From Lacicoccus halitifaciens (lineage in GTDB: Bacteria > Bacillota > Bacilli > Staphylococcales > Salinicoccaceae): DNA of 64,000 bases. Location of the stretch: positions 248,001 to 312,000 of the forward strand of contig NZ_JBDZDV010000002.1 in NCBI RefSeq assembly GCF_040544485.1, given 5' to 3'. The position numbers were made by a program, and so were the translations under genes. Below the pieces are notes generated by a model. The model saw only the letters and a program-made list of their open reading frames with translations. It searched no databases and was not told where the DNA came from. Shown one piece after another: positions 8,106 to 15,986 of the stretch; within the stretch, counting starts at the first letter, position 1, and each line of letters opens with the position of its first letter.

Positions 8106-10999
8106 TTTTCTTCCTCCTTTGATTTTTTATTCTCAAAATATCTATATATCCCATACTCTACTGGCTGCTCTAATATAAGGTTCATCTTCGCCACTTTATG
8201 CTGCCCGTTCCCTATCCCATCCTCGACATTCTCGACTGAATTCAAATCGATATCTACTTCCCCTAAATAATAATGTTCCGCTTCTGCCTCATCTTTTTTC
8301 ACAAAAAGATGCAACGTCACTTCATCATTTTTATAATCCTCTATAATCTCTTTGTTAATCTTCGAGTTTAAATCCGTGCCTTTTCTGGTAAACCATTGGA
8401 ACACATGTGAGTCTAAGAAACGATCATCATATTTAACTGATTCATCGATCTTTTCACTCTTGTTGTAGTTAATGAATATCGGCACTGTATTATGCTTATT
8501 TTTATAACCATACATCACGCTCGACTCGTCCTTATCCCAGTTTAGTACTCGGCAGACGTCTTTCCTGCTGTATTTTTCATTCAGCGTCAGCGGCTCGCTC
8601 TGGTCATAGTCTTCGGACTGCAATACTGCGAGGGCTAAAACGTCTTCCACATAAGCCTTGAAATACCCATCTTTCAAAGCATCATTAAATTCTTTACTCA
8701 AGGTAATTTTATTACCCTCTACTTTAATTAACGGATATTTATATTTGTTAACTGACTGACTTGTATAAAACTCTAATGTTAACATTCTTAAAATAGAGCG
8801 CATTGTACGGTCAGTCATATAGTATCCTTTTTCATGCATCTCCAATTGAAAATCGGTTTTATGGATATGACCATTTACGAGCAAGTCTTGCAACAAAAGT
8901 ACTTCTTGCACTCTTTTACCATCCACGACTTCTTTCGATAAAAATGTCAGGATCTTATCCTGCCCATTTGTCAGCGCTTCTACAGGCTCTTTCAATTTCT
9001 TTAAAAATGCAGGATAGTGATTATACTTATTCAACACAAGCATCGGACTCATAGCGTCCTGGTCATTATATAAATCGACAAGTGATGGTATATGACCTAG
9101 CTTATCTTTTGTATAAGCATACATCTTCCTCAGATTAGAAAGATCGCTCGCACGGTTTTTGGAAATCGACTTAAATATCCGTTCTTGTGCAATTCTTTCA
9201 AAATTAATTGTCGATTCTCCGGAGATCATATTGCGATTCATTAAGTTTCGACGTAAATTATCTTTGTTAAATGACTTATCACCTGTTAAAGCGACTGGGA
9301 TCAAATAGTTATTTTTGTAGTTACCGATAAAATCGATCACAGTAAGGAACTCTTTACTTTCATGTCTTCTTAAGCCCCGGCCAAGTTGTTGAACAAAGAT
9401 TATGCTCGATTCCGTCTGTCTTAACATTACCACCTGATTGACTGAAGGGATATCAATGCCTTCATTAAAAATATCTACGGTAATCAAATAATCCAGCTGG
9501 TTTTTCTCAAGCTGTTTTACCGCCTTATCCCGATCCTCTTGTGAATCCAACCCGGTTAGTGATTTTGTTTTAAACCCTCTCGCGTTTAGTAACCGGGATA
9601 GTTCTGCTGCTTCTTTTCTGTTAGAGACGAACATTAATCCTCTGACTTTTTCACCAGCATGGGAATAATAGTAGAGCTTATCTATAATATGGTCGATCCG
9701 ATCCTCATGGATCAGATCTGTTAGCACACTATCATCAGTAATTGTTTCTCCATTACTTTCAAAATCAGTAACACCAAAGTAATGGAACGGTGCGAGTATT
9801 TCCGCTTCCAATGCTTTCTGCAGTCGGATTTCATAAGCAATATTGTAATCAAACAAACTGAATATCTCTGTGTTATCCGTTCTTTCCGGTGTTGCTGTCA
9901 TACCCAGCAAAAACTTTGGAGTAAAGTAATTAATAATTTTATGGTATGAATCTGCCCCACTTCTATGCGCTTCGTCTATCACAATATAATCAAAATCATC
10001 TTTGTTAAATTGGTACAGATGATCTTCTCTTGATAATGTCTGGACCGTCGCAAAAAGATATTTTGCACTCTTATCTCTGGCAGTCCCACTGTAAATTCCA
10101 AAGTTTTGAGGTTCAGAATCAATTAAATCCCGATAGTCCTGTAATGACTTCTGTAGAATTTGCTCACGATGTGCAATGAATAATACCCGTTCGGGGTTGA
10201 ACTGTTTTACATCAAAAGCAGATAAGTACGTTTTACCGGTACCTGTCGCAGAAACAATGAGTCCTTTATCTTCTCCCCTTAACCTCAAACCCTTTAACGA
10301 TTCCAATGCTTCTTTCTGCATTATATTTGGCGTAACTTCTTTCGGATCATTGTTTGTATAGCGGTACGGTTGTTTATTCTCGATTAAATGTAGTACTTTA
10401 TCGTCATGCTTCAATTCTTTATATAGATCTTGATAATCTCTAATCCACTCATCAGAAAGCGCTGTAGAATTTTCCCAAAGTACTTCAAACTGTTCTTTAA
10501 AATTATGTATGACTTCCCCGTTATCCAAAGAAGTGAGCTTCAAGTTATACTCATAATTCTTCTTTAAAGCCGAATCCGTTAAATTCGAGCTGCCGATAAA
10601 CATGGTGGAATATCTGCTGTTATCAAATATATAACCCTTCGCATGAAAGCCTGCCTGGTGGGTAATCCGTACATCGATATTGGGTATTTTAAGCAGCTCT
10701 TTAAACACTGTCGGTTTGTTGAAATTTAAATATGTAGACGTAATAATTCTTCCGCTGACACCGCGTTTGTTTAACTCGTAAAGTGCCGTTTTTAAAGAAG
10801 CAATGCCACCTTCAGTGATAAAAGCCACAGAAATCACAAAAGACTCACATGACTCCAGTGCATCCAACATAGGTGAGAGCACATTTTCTTCTTTTGAATT
10901 GATGATCAACTCCGGCGGATGATGAGACACTTTACCGGTATAGCGATCAATAAAGCCCCGTTCGTATGCATTCAATAAATTGTTTTGTAAATGCTCCAT
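8102..10999 (-). CDS. PLD-like nuclease / SF2 helicase / DUF3427 fusion protein
   Basis: 965 residues. Domains in order: an N-terminal phospholipase-D-type nuclease with HAKGYIFD (H119, K121, D126) and GSSN; a superfamily-2 helicase with Walker A SATGTGKT (about 250-257), DEAH box (342-345), GMTATPERTD and the motif VI region QQLGRGLRR; and a C-terminal DUF3427-type region. One PLD motif is visible, so dimerisation may be needed for catalysis. Such proteins occur in accessory and defence loci. The ATG at 10999 is preferred because GGGTG lies 7 bases before it; a GTG three codons upstream is the alternative. It overlaps the DUF262 gene by four bases. Confidence 0.85.
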   Translation of the reverse strand: MEHLQNNLLNAYERGFIDRYTGKVSHHPPELIINSKEENVLSPMLDALESCESFVISVAFITEGGIASLKTALYELNKRGVSGRIITSTYLNFNKPTVFKELLKIPNIDVRITHQAGFHAKGYIFDNSRYSTMFIGSSNLTDSALKKNYEYNLKLTSLDNGEVIHNFKEQFEVLWENSTALSDEWIRDYQDLYKELKHDDKVLHLIENKQPYRYTNNDPKEVTPNIMQKEALESLKGLRLRGEDKGLIVSATGTGKTYLSAFDVKQFNPERVLFIAHREQILQKSLQDYRDLIDSEPQNFGIYSGTARDKSAKYLFATVQTLSREDHLYQFNKDDFDYIVIDEAHRSGADSYHKIINYFTPKFLLGMTATPERTDNTEIFSLFDYNIAYEIRLQKALEAEILAPFHYFGVTDFESNGETITDDSVLTDLIHEDRIDHIIDKLYYYSHAGEKVRGLMFVSNRKEAAELSRLLNARGFKTKSLTGLDSQEDRDKAVKQLEKNQLDYLITVDIFNEGIDIPSVNQVVMLRQTESSIIFVQQLGRGLRRHESKEFLTVIDFIGNYKNNYLIPVALTGDKSFNKDNLRRNLMNRNMISGESTINFERIAQERIFKSISKNRASDLSNLRKMYAYTKDKLGHIPSLVDLYNDQDAMSPMLVLNKYNHYPAFLKKLKEPVEALTNGQDKILTFLSKEVVDGKRVQEVLLLQDLLVNGHIHKTDFQLEMHEKGYYMTDRTMRSILRMLTLEFYTSQSVNKYKYPLIKVEGNKITLSKEFNDALKDGYFKAYVEDVLALAVLQSEDYDQSEPLTLNEKYSRKDVCRVLNWDKDESSVMYGYKNKHNTVPIFINYNKSEKIDESVKYDDRFLDSHVFQWFTRKGTDLNSKINKEIIEDYKNDEVTLHLFVKKDEAEAEHYYLGEVDIDLNSVENVEDGIGNGQHKVAKMNLILEQPVEYGIYRYFENKKSKEEEK

Positions 11000-11048
11000 A
11001 TAGTTCACACCCGCACTTTAACTTACTATAATTATTCTTTTGCAAAAC

Positions 11049-11699
11049 TCACTCGAATTCTTCTTCATAGTACCTATAAGCATTTTCATAGTTTCTTTTG
11101 GAGTTTGAAATATATAAATCTGTATTATTTAAGTCCGTATCATATATGTCTAAATATCTGAAAGCATTAGCCAAGTTACTACAACTCGAAGATACACTAG
11201 TCATAAAAGCACTATCTCCAATATTAGTAGCTAAAGAGTCTTCTAAAAACAAAGTGTCACATTTCTCATCAAGCTCGAAATATAATAGCTTAGATTTTTT
11301 GTGAACTATCTCATAGTCCTCTGAACTCTGAAATTCTTCATTAATAGTATCCAGGTGATTATTCTCTAGTTCTTTATATTGTTCAAAATAGTGATCAAAA
11401 TCTGTCTCTAAATATTCTATTGTATTATCCATTCTATACATGAATTCTTCTTCGGACATCTCACCATAGTAATAATTTGCAATATCTTTTGGTTTTTCAA
11501 ACTCTAATATATCAATCCCCGCTGTAGTATATGTAACGTCACTTTTCTCTTCGACTATAGTTTCTAAGTCACTGATTTCTTCTCTGAGTTTGTTATTCGT
11601 TGTTTGTAAGTTTTCGTATTCTTCAATCGAAACTTTCTCTTCATTATTACAAGCAGCCAAAGAAAATAAACCTAAAAATATAATTAAATATTTTTTCAA
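11049..11699 (-). CDS. Predicted lipoprotein with coiled-coil segment, function unknown
   Basis: 216 residues from a TTG start that gives a classic lipoprotein signal (Lys-Lys, hydrophobic core, lipobox LAAC with Cys at 17); AGGGGG lies upstream at about 11 bases, so the start is uncertain. Residues ~25-50 form a short coiled coil (NLQTTNNKLREEISDLE), and the rest is acidic with several Tyr. I do not recognise a family. It is AT-rich and precedes the helicase-DUF262 pair on the same strand, so it may be a membrane-anchored accessory of the island or an unrelated passenger. Confidence 0.6.
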   Translation of the reverse strand: MKKYLIIFLGLFSLAACNNEEKVSIEEYENLQTTNNKLREEISDLETIVEEKSDVTYTTAGIDILEFEKPKDIANYYYGEMSEEEFMYRMDNTIEYLETDFDHYFEQYKELENNHLDTINEEFQSSEDYEIVHKKSKLLYFELDEKCDTLFLEDSLATNIGDSAFMTSVSSSCSNLANAFRYLDIYDTDLNNTDLYISNSKRNYENAYRYYEEEFE

Positions 11700-11922
11700 T
11701 TTATTAAAATCCCCCTTCAAGCTCTATGAATTGAAATTAATTCCGTATATTAATGAATTTAGATGTTACTAGAAAACATATTTCCTATATTTTACCATAG
11801 CTCTTTTTTCTTTTCAGGATATCATTTTATTTTCCATTGTTTATCTGGTACCCTAAAAGTGTCTATTGTCACTTCCAATGAACAAACAGCGCGGGCAGTA
11901 AAAATCCATGGGAGGTATATGA

Positions 11923-12102
11923 ATGGCCACCAGGGAAACGGGAAACGCAAAGCACAGGATCAACTATGTAGGCATCTGCATAGTCACAGGCACGGCTTTT
12001 GGCATCTCACTCGGCGGCATGTTCGACAGTACGATACTCGGCATGGTGACGGGTTCCGGACTCGGCACTGTAGTCGGTTATCTCTACAACAGTAAAAACT
12101 GA
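11923..12102 (+). CDS. Small glycine-zipper membrane protein (59 aa)
   Basis: 59 residues read from the ATG at 11923, with GGAGG (11911-11915) 7 bases upstream. A neighbouring ATG at 11919 is in another frame and too close to that site. After a short basic N-terminus there are two hydrophobic segments with small-residue spacing (GTAFGISLGG, GMVTGSGLGTVVG), the glycine-zipper pattern. It resembles the 69-residue protein at 15411 in layout (polar N-terminus, zipper pair, Asn/Lys tail), so the two may be distant paralogues. A terminator follows immediately. Function unknown. Confidence 0.7.
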   Translation: MATRETGNAKHRINYVGICIVTGTAFGISLGGMFDSTILGMVTGSGLGTVVGYLYNSKN

Positions 12103-12112
12103 CTTCCACGTC

Positions 12113-12143
12113 AAAAAGTGCAGGCCTCCGGTCCGCACTTTTT
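12113..12143. terminator. Bidirectional intrinsic terminator
   Basis: The outer stem AAAAAGTGC (12113-12121) pairs with GCACTTTTT (12135-12143), with further pairing inside. It lies between the convergent small zipper gene and the formylglycine-generating enzyme gene, with T-runs in both directions. Confidence 0.85.
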
Positions 12144-12169
12144 CTCGTTTTAGAGCAGGATTATTAATC

Positions 12170-13066
12170 CTATTTATCCCTCACCGTCCTGAATCCCATG
12201 TTCCCGGTCGAGCTGTCCACCGTGTTGGACGATCTTGCTGCGACCCTGTAGCGGTTACAGTAGGAGTGATGGCAGAGGTATGAGCCGCCCCTTATGGCCT
12301 TCGTCTGCCGGGTCTCATCAAACCAGTTGCCGCACCACTCCCATACGTTGCCTGAAGTGTTGTAAAGCCCGTAGCCGTTCGGTTCGAAAGAATCGACCGG
12401 TGCTGTGCCGATATAGCCGTCATCTTTTGTGTTATCCATCGGGAACTCGCCCTGCCAGATGTTGCACATATGTCTGCCCGGTTCGAGGTCGTTCCCCCAG
12501 GGGAACCGCTTCTGTTCAAGCCCGCCGCGTGCGGCATACTCCCACTCCGCCTCAGTCGGCAGCCGTCCTCCGGCCCACTTGGCATAGCTTTCCGCGTCAT
12601 TCCATGATACATGGACGACCGGGTGATCCATGATGTCTTCAATAGTGGAGGATGGGCCGTAGGGGTGTTTCCACGACGCGCCTTCCACCGCAAGCCACCA
12701 CGGGGTGTTCGGCAGCTGCCCCTTCACATGTTTATCATCCGCTTCCGCAAGCAGCATATGGAATACGAACGACCATCCGAACCGCTCCGCATCGGTTACG
12801 TAGCCCGTCTCATCGATGAAGGCCTTGAATTTCCGGTTGCTCACCTGGTACTTGTCGATATGGAAGCCTGCGACTTCGACCTCCCTTACCGGGCCTTCGT
12901 TGTCCCCCTCGTTCGCATCCGCATCTTCCGAACCCATGAGGAAGGTGCCGCCCGGGATGAATGTCATATCTTCCGTATTTTGGTTTTCTTTATCTTTAAT
13001 TTCCTGTATCTCCCTGATTTCATCCGCACCCCTCGACGGGGCGCAGCAGCTTTTATGTTCTTTCAT
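12170..13066 (-). CDS. Formylglycine-generating enzyme (SUMF1/FGE family), sulfatase-activating
   Basis: 298 residues. FGE-sulfatase fold motifs are present: GGTFLMGS, then WNDAESYAKWAGGRLPTEAEWEYAARGG, then NTSGNVWEW, and the C-terminal GGSYLCHHSYCNRYR with both active cysteines (C265, C270) that bind copper in aerobic FGEs. It oxidises the Cys of CxPxR sulfatase motifs to formylglycine in the cytoplasm. It is divergently paired with a Cys-type sulfatase, its likely substrate. The ATG at 13066 is chosen because GAGGAGG lies directly upstream; an upstream GTG reads through that site. The N-terminus itself contains C-A-P-S-R (C8), matching the substrate consensus. Confidence 0.92.
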   Translation of the reverse strand: MKEHKSCCAPSRGADEIREIQEIKDKENQNTEDMTFIPGGTFLMGSEDADANEGDNEGPVREVEVAGFHIDKYQVSNRKFKAFIDETGYVTDAERFGWSFVFHMLLAEADDKHVKGQLPNTPWWLAVEGASWKHPYGPSSTIEDIMDHPVVHVSWNDAESYAKWAGGRLPTEAEWEYAARGGLEQKRFPWGNDLEPGRHMCNIWQGEFPMDNTKDDGYIGTAPVDSFEPNGYGLYNTSGNVWEWCGNWFDETRQTKAIRGGSYLCHHSYCNRYRVAARSSNTVDSSTGNMGFRTVRDK

Positions 13067-13177
13067 GCTTTTCCTCCTCACCCGTTATAAGGGGTTCTGC
13101 TTCATAAGATTTCCAGCTTCCTTTATAATCATAATTGTATGATAACAGAATATATCAAAAATTTAAGGAGTGTAGAC

Positions 13178-14794
13178 ATGTCTGAAAAGAAACCGAACAT
13201 AGTACTGATTTTTGCGGATGATCTCGGGTATGGGGACGTCTCCTGTTTCAATGAAAATTCAAAAGTGAAGACGAAGCATCTGGAGGGCCTGGCGGAGTCC
13301 GGGATGATCTTCACGAATACGCACGCAACCTCCGCCCTGTGTACGCCGTCCCGCTACGGCCTGCTCACCGGGCGCTACAACTGGCGTTCAAAGCTGAAGA
13401 GCTACGTGCTGCCCGGCGATTCGATGCCTTTGATCGAGGAGGACCGCCGGACGCTTGCGCATATGCTCAAAGACGAAGGCTACCAGACCGCAGCCATCGG
13501 GAAATGGCACCTGGGGCTCGGATGGCAGCTGACGGATGAGCCGGACTTTGAGAAATACGGCCTCGATCCTGAAGATTTCCCGCGCATGGAGAAGCGCCAC
13601 GGACGGGCCGGCATATTCGACATCCGGGCGGGGCTTGCGGATTTTGAAGGTCTCGACATCGACTACTCCAAGCCGATCACTTTCGGCCCGAATGAGCTCG
13701 GATTCGATTATTTCTTCGGCACACCGGCTTCCCTCGACCAGCCGCCGTTCGTCTACATCGAAAACGACCGTGTGACTGCGGAACCGAATGGCACGACGGG
13801 CGTGTCGAACCTCGACCGCCTCGGTCCGAACAACCAGACGCAGTGGCAGAACGGCGTCATCGCACCGGACTTCGTCCATGAAGAGGTGCCGGACGTCATG
13901 CAGGAAAAGGCGCTTGAGACGATCGATAAATTCACTGAGGGTGATGATCCATTCTTCCTCTACTATCCGAACCATCTCGTCCACGGGCCTTTATTGCCGA
14001 ATAAGGAATTCAAAGGGAAATCCGGCATCGGCTTATACGGCGACTTCATCCTGCAGCTCGACCACTACGTCGGGGAGATCATCGACAAGCTTAAAGAGAA
14101 GGATATATTCGACGATACAATCTTCATCTTCACAAGCGATAACGGGGCTTCCGGCGTTGCCGGCTTTGAGGCATTACATGCCAAGGGGCACTACCCGAAC
14201 CATGTATTCAAGGGCGCAAAAGGCGATATATGGGAAGGCGGCCACCGGGAGCCGACGATCATCTCATATCCGTCGGCGATCGAGGCAGGCGGGGTGTCGA
14301 ACCACCTGATCAGCTTATCCGACCTGTACCGCACGATCGCCGAACTGATCGATGCGGATGTGCCGGATGATGCGGCGGAGGATTCCTACTCACTGTCGCC
14401 GATATTCGAAGGCCGGACGGAGGAGGTCCGGGAGGACGTCGTCCATTCCTCGGCCAACGGCGGGCTCGCCATACGCCGCGGGAAATGGAAGCTCGACCTC
14501 GTTGAAGACGGCGGCGGCATGGAAGTGACGCAGAGGCAGATGCAACGCGGCGAACAGCCTTCCTTCAAGCCGACCGAGCTGTATGACCTGGAAGCGGATA
14601 TCCGGGAGCAGAACAACCTGATTGATGAACATCCGGATTTGGTTGAAGATATGGTCGGCTCGCTTGCAGAATACATCCGCCTCGGCCGTTCGACGCCGGG
14701 TGAACCGCAGGAGAATGAGGGCGGCAACGACTGGCCGCAGTTCGGATGGATCGAAGAGTACAGGCAGTACGTCGATCATTTCCAGTATGACTGA
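13178..14794 (+). CDS. Cys-type arylsulfatase-family sulfatase
   Basis: 538 residues. Metal-binding IFADDLGYGD lies near residue 11, the sulfatase signature CTPSR has the formylglycine precursor at C55, and GKWHLG follows near residue 121, with SDNG later. The Cys is to be converted by the adjacent FGE. AAGGAG (13165-13170) lies 7 bases before the ATG; an earlier in-frame ATG at 13139 has no site. There is no signal peptide, so the enzyme is predicted to be cytoplasmic, which implies that the sulfated substrate is imported. It shares a ~110-base divergent promoter region with the FGE gene. The substrate is unknown; the family includes choline, aryl and carbohydrate sulfatases. Confidence 0.92.
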   Translation: MSEKKPNIVLIFADDLGYGDVSCFNENSKVKTKHLEGLAESGMIFTNTHATSALCTPSRYGLLTGRYNWRSKLKSYVLPGDSMPLIEEDRRTLAHMLKDEGYQTAAIGKWHLGLGWQLTDEPDFEKYGLDPEDFPRMEKRHGRAGIFDIRAGLADFEGLDIDYSKPITFGPNELGFDYFFGTPASLDQPPFVYIENDRVTAEPNGTTGVSNLDRLGPNNQTQWQNGVIAPDFVHEEVPDVMQEKALETIDKFTEGDDPFFLYYPNHLVHGPLLPNKEFKGKSGIGLYGDFILQLDHYVGEIIDKLKEKDIFDDTIFIFTSDNGASGVAGFEALHAKGHYPNHVFKGAKGDIWEGGHREPTIISYPSAIEAGGVSNHLISLSDLYRTIAELIDADVPDDAAEDSYSLSPIFEGRTEEVREDVVHSSANGGLAIRRGKWKLDLVEDGGGMEVTQRQMQRGEQPSFKPTELYDLEADIREQNNLIDEHPDLVEDMVGSLAEYIRLGRSTPGEPQENEGGNDWPQFGWIEEYRQYVDHFQYD

Positions 14795-14862
14795 TCATCA
14801 AATGAACAAATAAGATGAAATAATTAAAGCCAGGCAGTATAATACAATTAAATAAAATAGTT

Positions 14863-14969
14863 CTCTTATTAAGAGTGAGTGAAGGGACTTGGCCCTGTGA
14901 AGCTCCGGCAACAGCTTGTAAAAGCGATGTGCCAAATCCAACAGTTTCTATAAACTGGATGATAAGAAG
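14863..14969 (+). promoter_or_regulatory. SAM-I (S-box) riboswitch aptamer
   Basis: The S-box conserved core is present: GAAGGGACTTGGCCCTGTGAAG, then CCGGCAACAG and GTGCCAAATCC, enclosed by P1 (CTTAT at 14865-14869 with ATAAG at 14962-14966). A TATAAT at 14838-14843 is the probable -10 element. A TAAGAAG (14963-14969) at the 3' side of P1 is complementary to CTTCTTA (14983-14989), giving the antiterminator that competes with both P1 and the terminator. High S-adenosylmethionine should therefore stop transcription of the small gene at 15038. Confidence 0.92.
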
Positions 14970-14978
14970 TCGTGTTAA

Positions 14979-15010
14979 AGCTCTTCTTAATTCAGGAAGA
15001 GCTATTTTAT
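14979..15010 (+). terminator. Riboswitch expression-platform terminator
   Basis: AGCTCTTC (14979-14986) pairs perfectly with GAAGAGCT (14996-15003) across a 9-base loop and is followed by a T-rich tract. It is mutually exclusive with the antiterminator helix formed with 14963-14969. Confidence 0.88.
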
Positions 15011-15037
15011 TTGAAAAAATAAAAAGGTGGTAATCAA

Positions 15038-15223
15038 ATGAAAAACGTACGCGAACTATTTTCAGAATTGGACGATTGGAAGGCCTACAAACCGGCCAGC
15101 ACGATGAGCAGCATAGCGAAGTCGAATCATATCAGCAGTCTGGAGCGGGAAATCAAAGAGCGCATCGACATTGAAGATTACAAAGATTATATATTATCCA
15201 AAGAAGGAAGCCGGTCGCTTTAG
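15038..15223 (+). CDS. Small protein under SAM riboswitch control, function unknown (61 aa)
   Basis: 61 residues, hydrophilic, mostly helix-forming, without membrane segment, Cys pairs or recognisable motif. AAGGTGG precedes the ATG by 6 bases. It is the only gene between the SAM-I riboswitch and a terminator at 15263, so it is transcribed alone and should be expressed when S-adenosylmethionine is low. I do not recognise a family. It could be a regulator of methionine or sulfur metabolism, or a remnant that took over a riboswitch; nothing in the sequence decides this. Confidence 0.65.
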   Translation: MKNVRELFSELDDWKAYKPASTMSSIAKSNHISSLEREIKERIDIEDYKDYILSKEGSRSL

Positions 15224-15262
15224 AGCTTAGGAAAATCCGGATATCGCTATCCATCCTGTTCA

Positions 15263-15308
15263 AACCGGCCTGGACATCTTAAATCAGGATGACCGGGCCG
15301 GTTCTTTT
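15263..15308 (+). terminator. Terminator after the riboswitch-controlled small gene
   Basis: AACCGGCC (15263-15270) pairs with GGCCGGTT (15296-15303), with additional inner pairing, and a T-rich tail follows. Confidence 0.85.
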
Positions 15309-15365
15309 ACTGCTTCAAGGCTTTTGTCCCGGCTTCTTTTTTATATATTCTTATATAGAGATTTC

Positions 15366-15374
15366 TGCTATAAT
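15366..15374 (+). promoter_or_regulatory. Extended -10 promoter
   Basis: TGCTATAAT is a TGn-extended consensus -10. No good -35 is visible at the right distance. It lies 37 bases before the zipper-protein start. Confidence 0.6.
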
Positions 15375-15410
15375 TTAAGTGAATATTCTGTCATTCAAGG
15401 GGATGAGGCA

Positions 15411-15620
15411 ATGGCGAATGAAAAAGATGAACGGCATGAAGATCAGGCAGGCACCGGGGAGGTGGATGCAAAATATCTTGCCATCGGGCTCGCACTCGGT
15501 CCTGCTTTCGGAATGGTGATCGGCATGCTCGCCGGCAACGTCGGAATAGGGATTTCGCTCGGGATGAGTTTCGGTCTGCTTTTCGGCACGGCGCTTGGCG
15601 CAATGAAAAATAACAATTGA
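15411..15620 (+). CDS. Small glycine-zipper membrane protein (69 aa)
   Basis: 69 residues from the ATG at 15411; GATGAGG lies just upstream. A charged N-terminal third (Glu, Asp, Lys, His) precedes a membrane part rich in Gly-x3-Gly spacing (GLALGPAFG, GMLAGNVGIG, GMSFGLLFG), suggesting two packed helices. It resembles the 59-residue protein at 11923. The neighbouring single-pass coiled-coil protein follows after 13 bases, so both are probably co-transcribed. Likely an inner-membrane stress or envelope protein; no defined function. Confidence 0.7.
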   Translation: MANEKDERHEDQAGTGEVDAKYLAIGLALGPAFGMVIGMLAGNVGIGISLGMSFGLLFGTALGAMKNNN

Positions 15621-15633
15621 ATGGACTGATATT

Positions 15634-15912
15634 ATGTGGATACTCGTCATCGTACTTGCAGGCATACTCGCAAGCGTCATCAGTGAATACTTGAAGCACC
15701 GCAGGAAAATGGAGCAGATGCGGCTTGACCACATCGATAAGGAAATCGAGCTGGAGCGGATGAAGCAGGAGAACTACCTGCTTGAAAATGAGGAGATGCG
15801 CACCGTCCTCGACCGCATCAAGGCGGACAATAAACGCCTCGAAGCCCAGAAGGACTCCAAATGGCTGATTCAGGAAACACGCGAACGGCAGCTTGAGGAA
15901 CGGGACGCGTAA
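15634..15912 (+). CDS. Single-pass membrane protein with long coiled coil (92 aa)
   Basis: 92 residues. Residues 2-20 form one hydrophobic span, followed by a basic stretch (KHRRK) and an almost continuous charged coiled coil (residues ~24-90) with heptad-like Leu/Ile/Met spacing. The layout recalls PspB-like or other small membrane-anchored coiled-coil proteins, but I cannot assign it to a family. The ribosome site is weak. It follows the zipper protein after 13 bases. Confidence 0.65.
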   Translation: MWILVIVLAGILASVISEYLKHRRKMEQMRLDHIDKEIELERMKQENYLLENEEMRTVLDRIKADNKRLEAQKDSKWLIQETRERQLEERDA

Positions 15913-15925
15913 AGACGTCCACCCA

Positions 15926-15950
15926 GTTTATATGCTGCCGGAATGGGTAC
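15926..15950 (+). promoter_or_regulatory. Predicted sigma-B promoter
   Basis: GTTTAT (15926-15931), a 13-base spacer and GGGTAC (15945-15950) match the general-stress sigma-B pattern GTTTaw-N12-15-GGGwAw. It lies just upstream of a general-stress-protein-like gene. Confidence 0.7.
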
Positions 15951-15986
15951 TGAAAATTGAATGGATCAAAGACGGGAGGGATGATC

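Larger units (their letters stand above)
4940..11760. other. AT-rich, probably horizontally acquired island with predicted defence genes
   Basis: Base composition changes visibly here: the four minus-strand genes and their spacers are AT-rich (most extreme at 6.3-8.1 kb), while DNA on both sides is GC-rich. The contents (PD-(D/E)XK nuclease, DUF262-DUF1524 protein, PLD-helicase-DUF3427, lipoprotein) are typical accessory genes. No integrase, transposase, tRNA or clear flanking direct repeat was found, so the mechanism of gain is unknown and the borders are approximate. Confidence 0.75.

Noticed and set aside
11763..12095. 110-codon frame overlapping the small zipper gene
   Set aside because: It begins far upstream without a ribosome site; the GGAGG fits the other frame starting at 11923.
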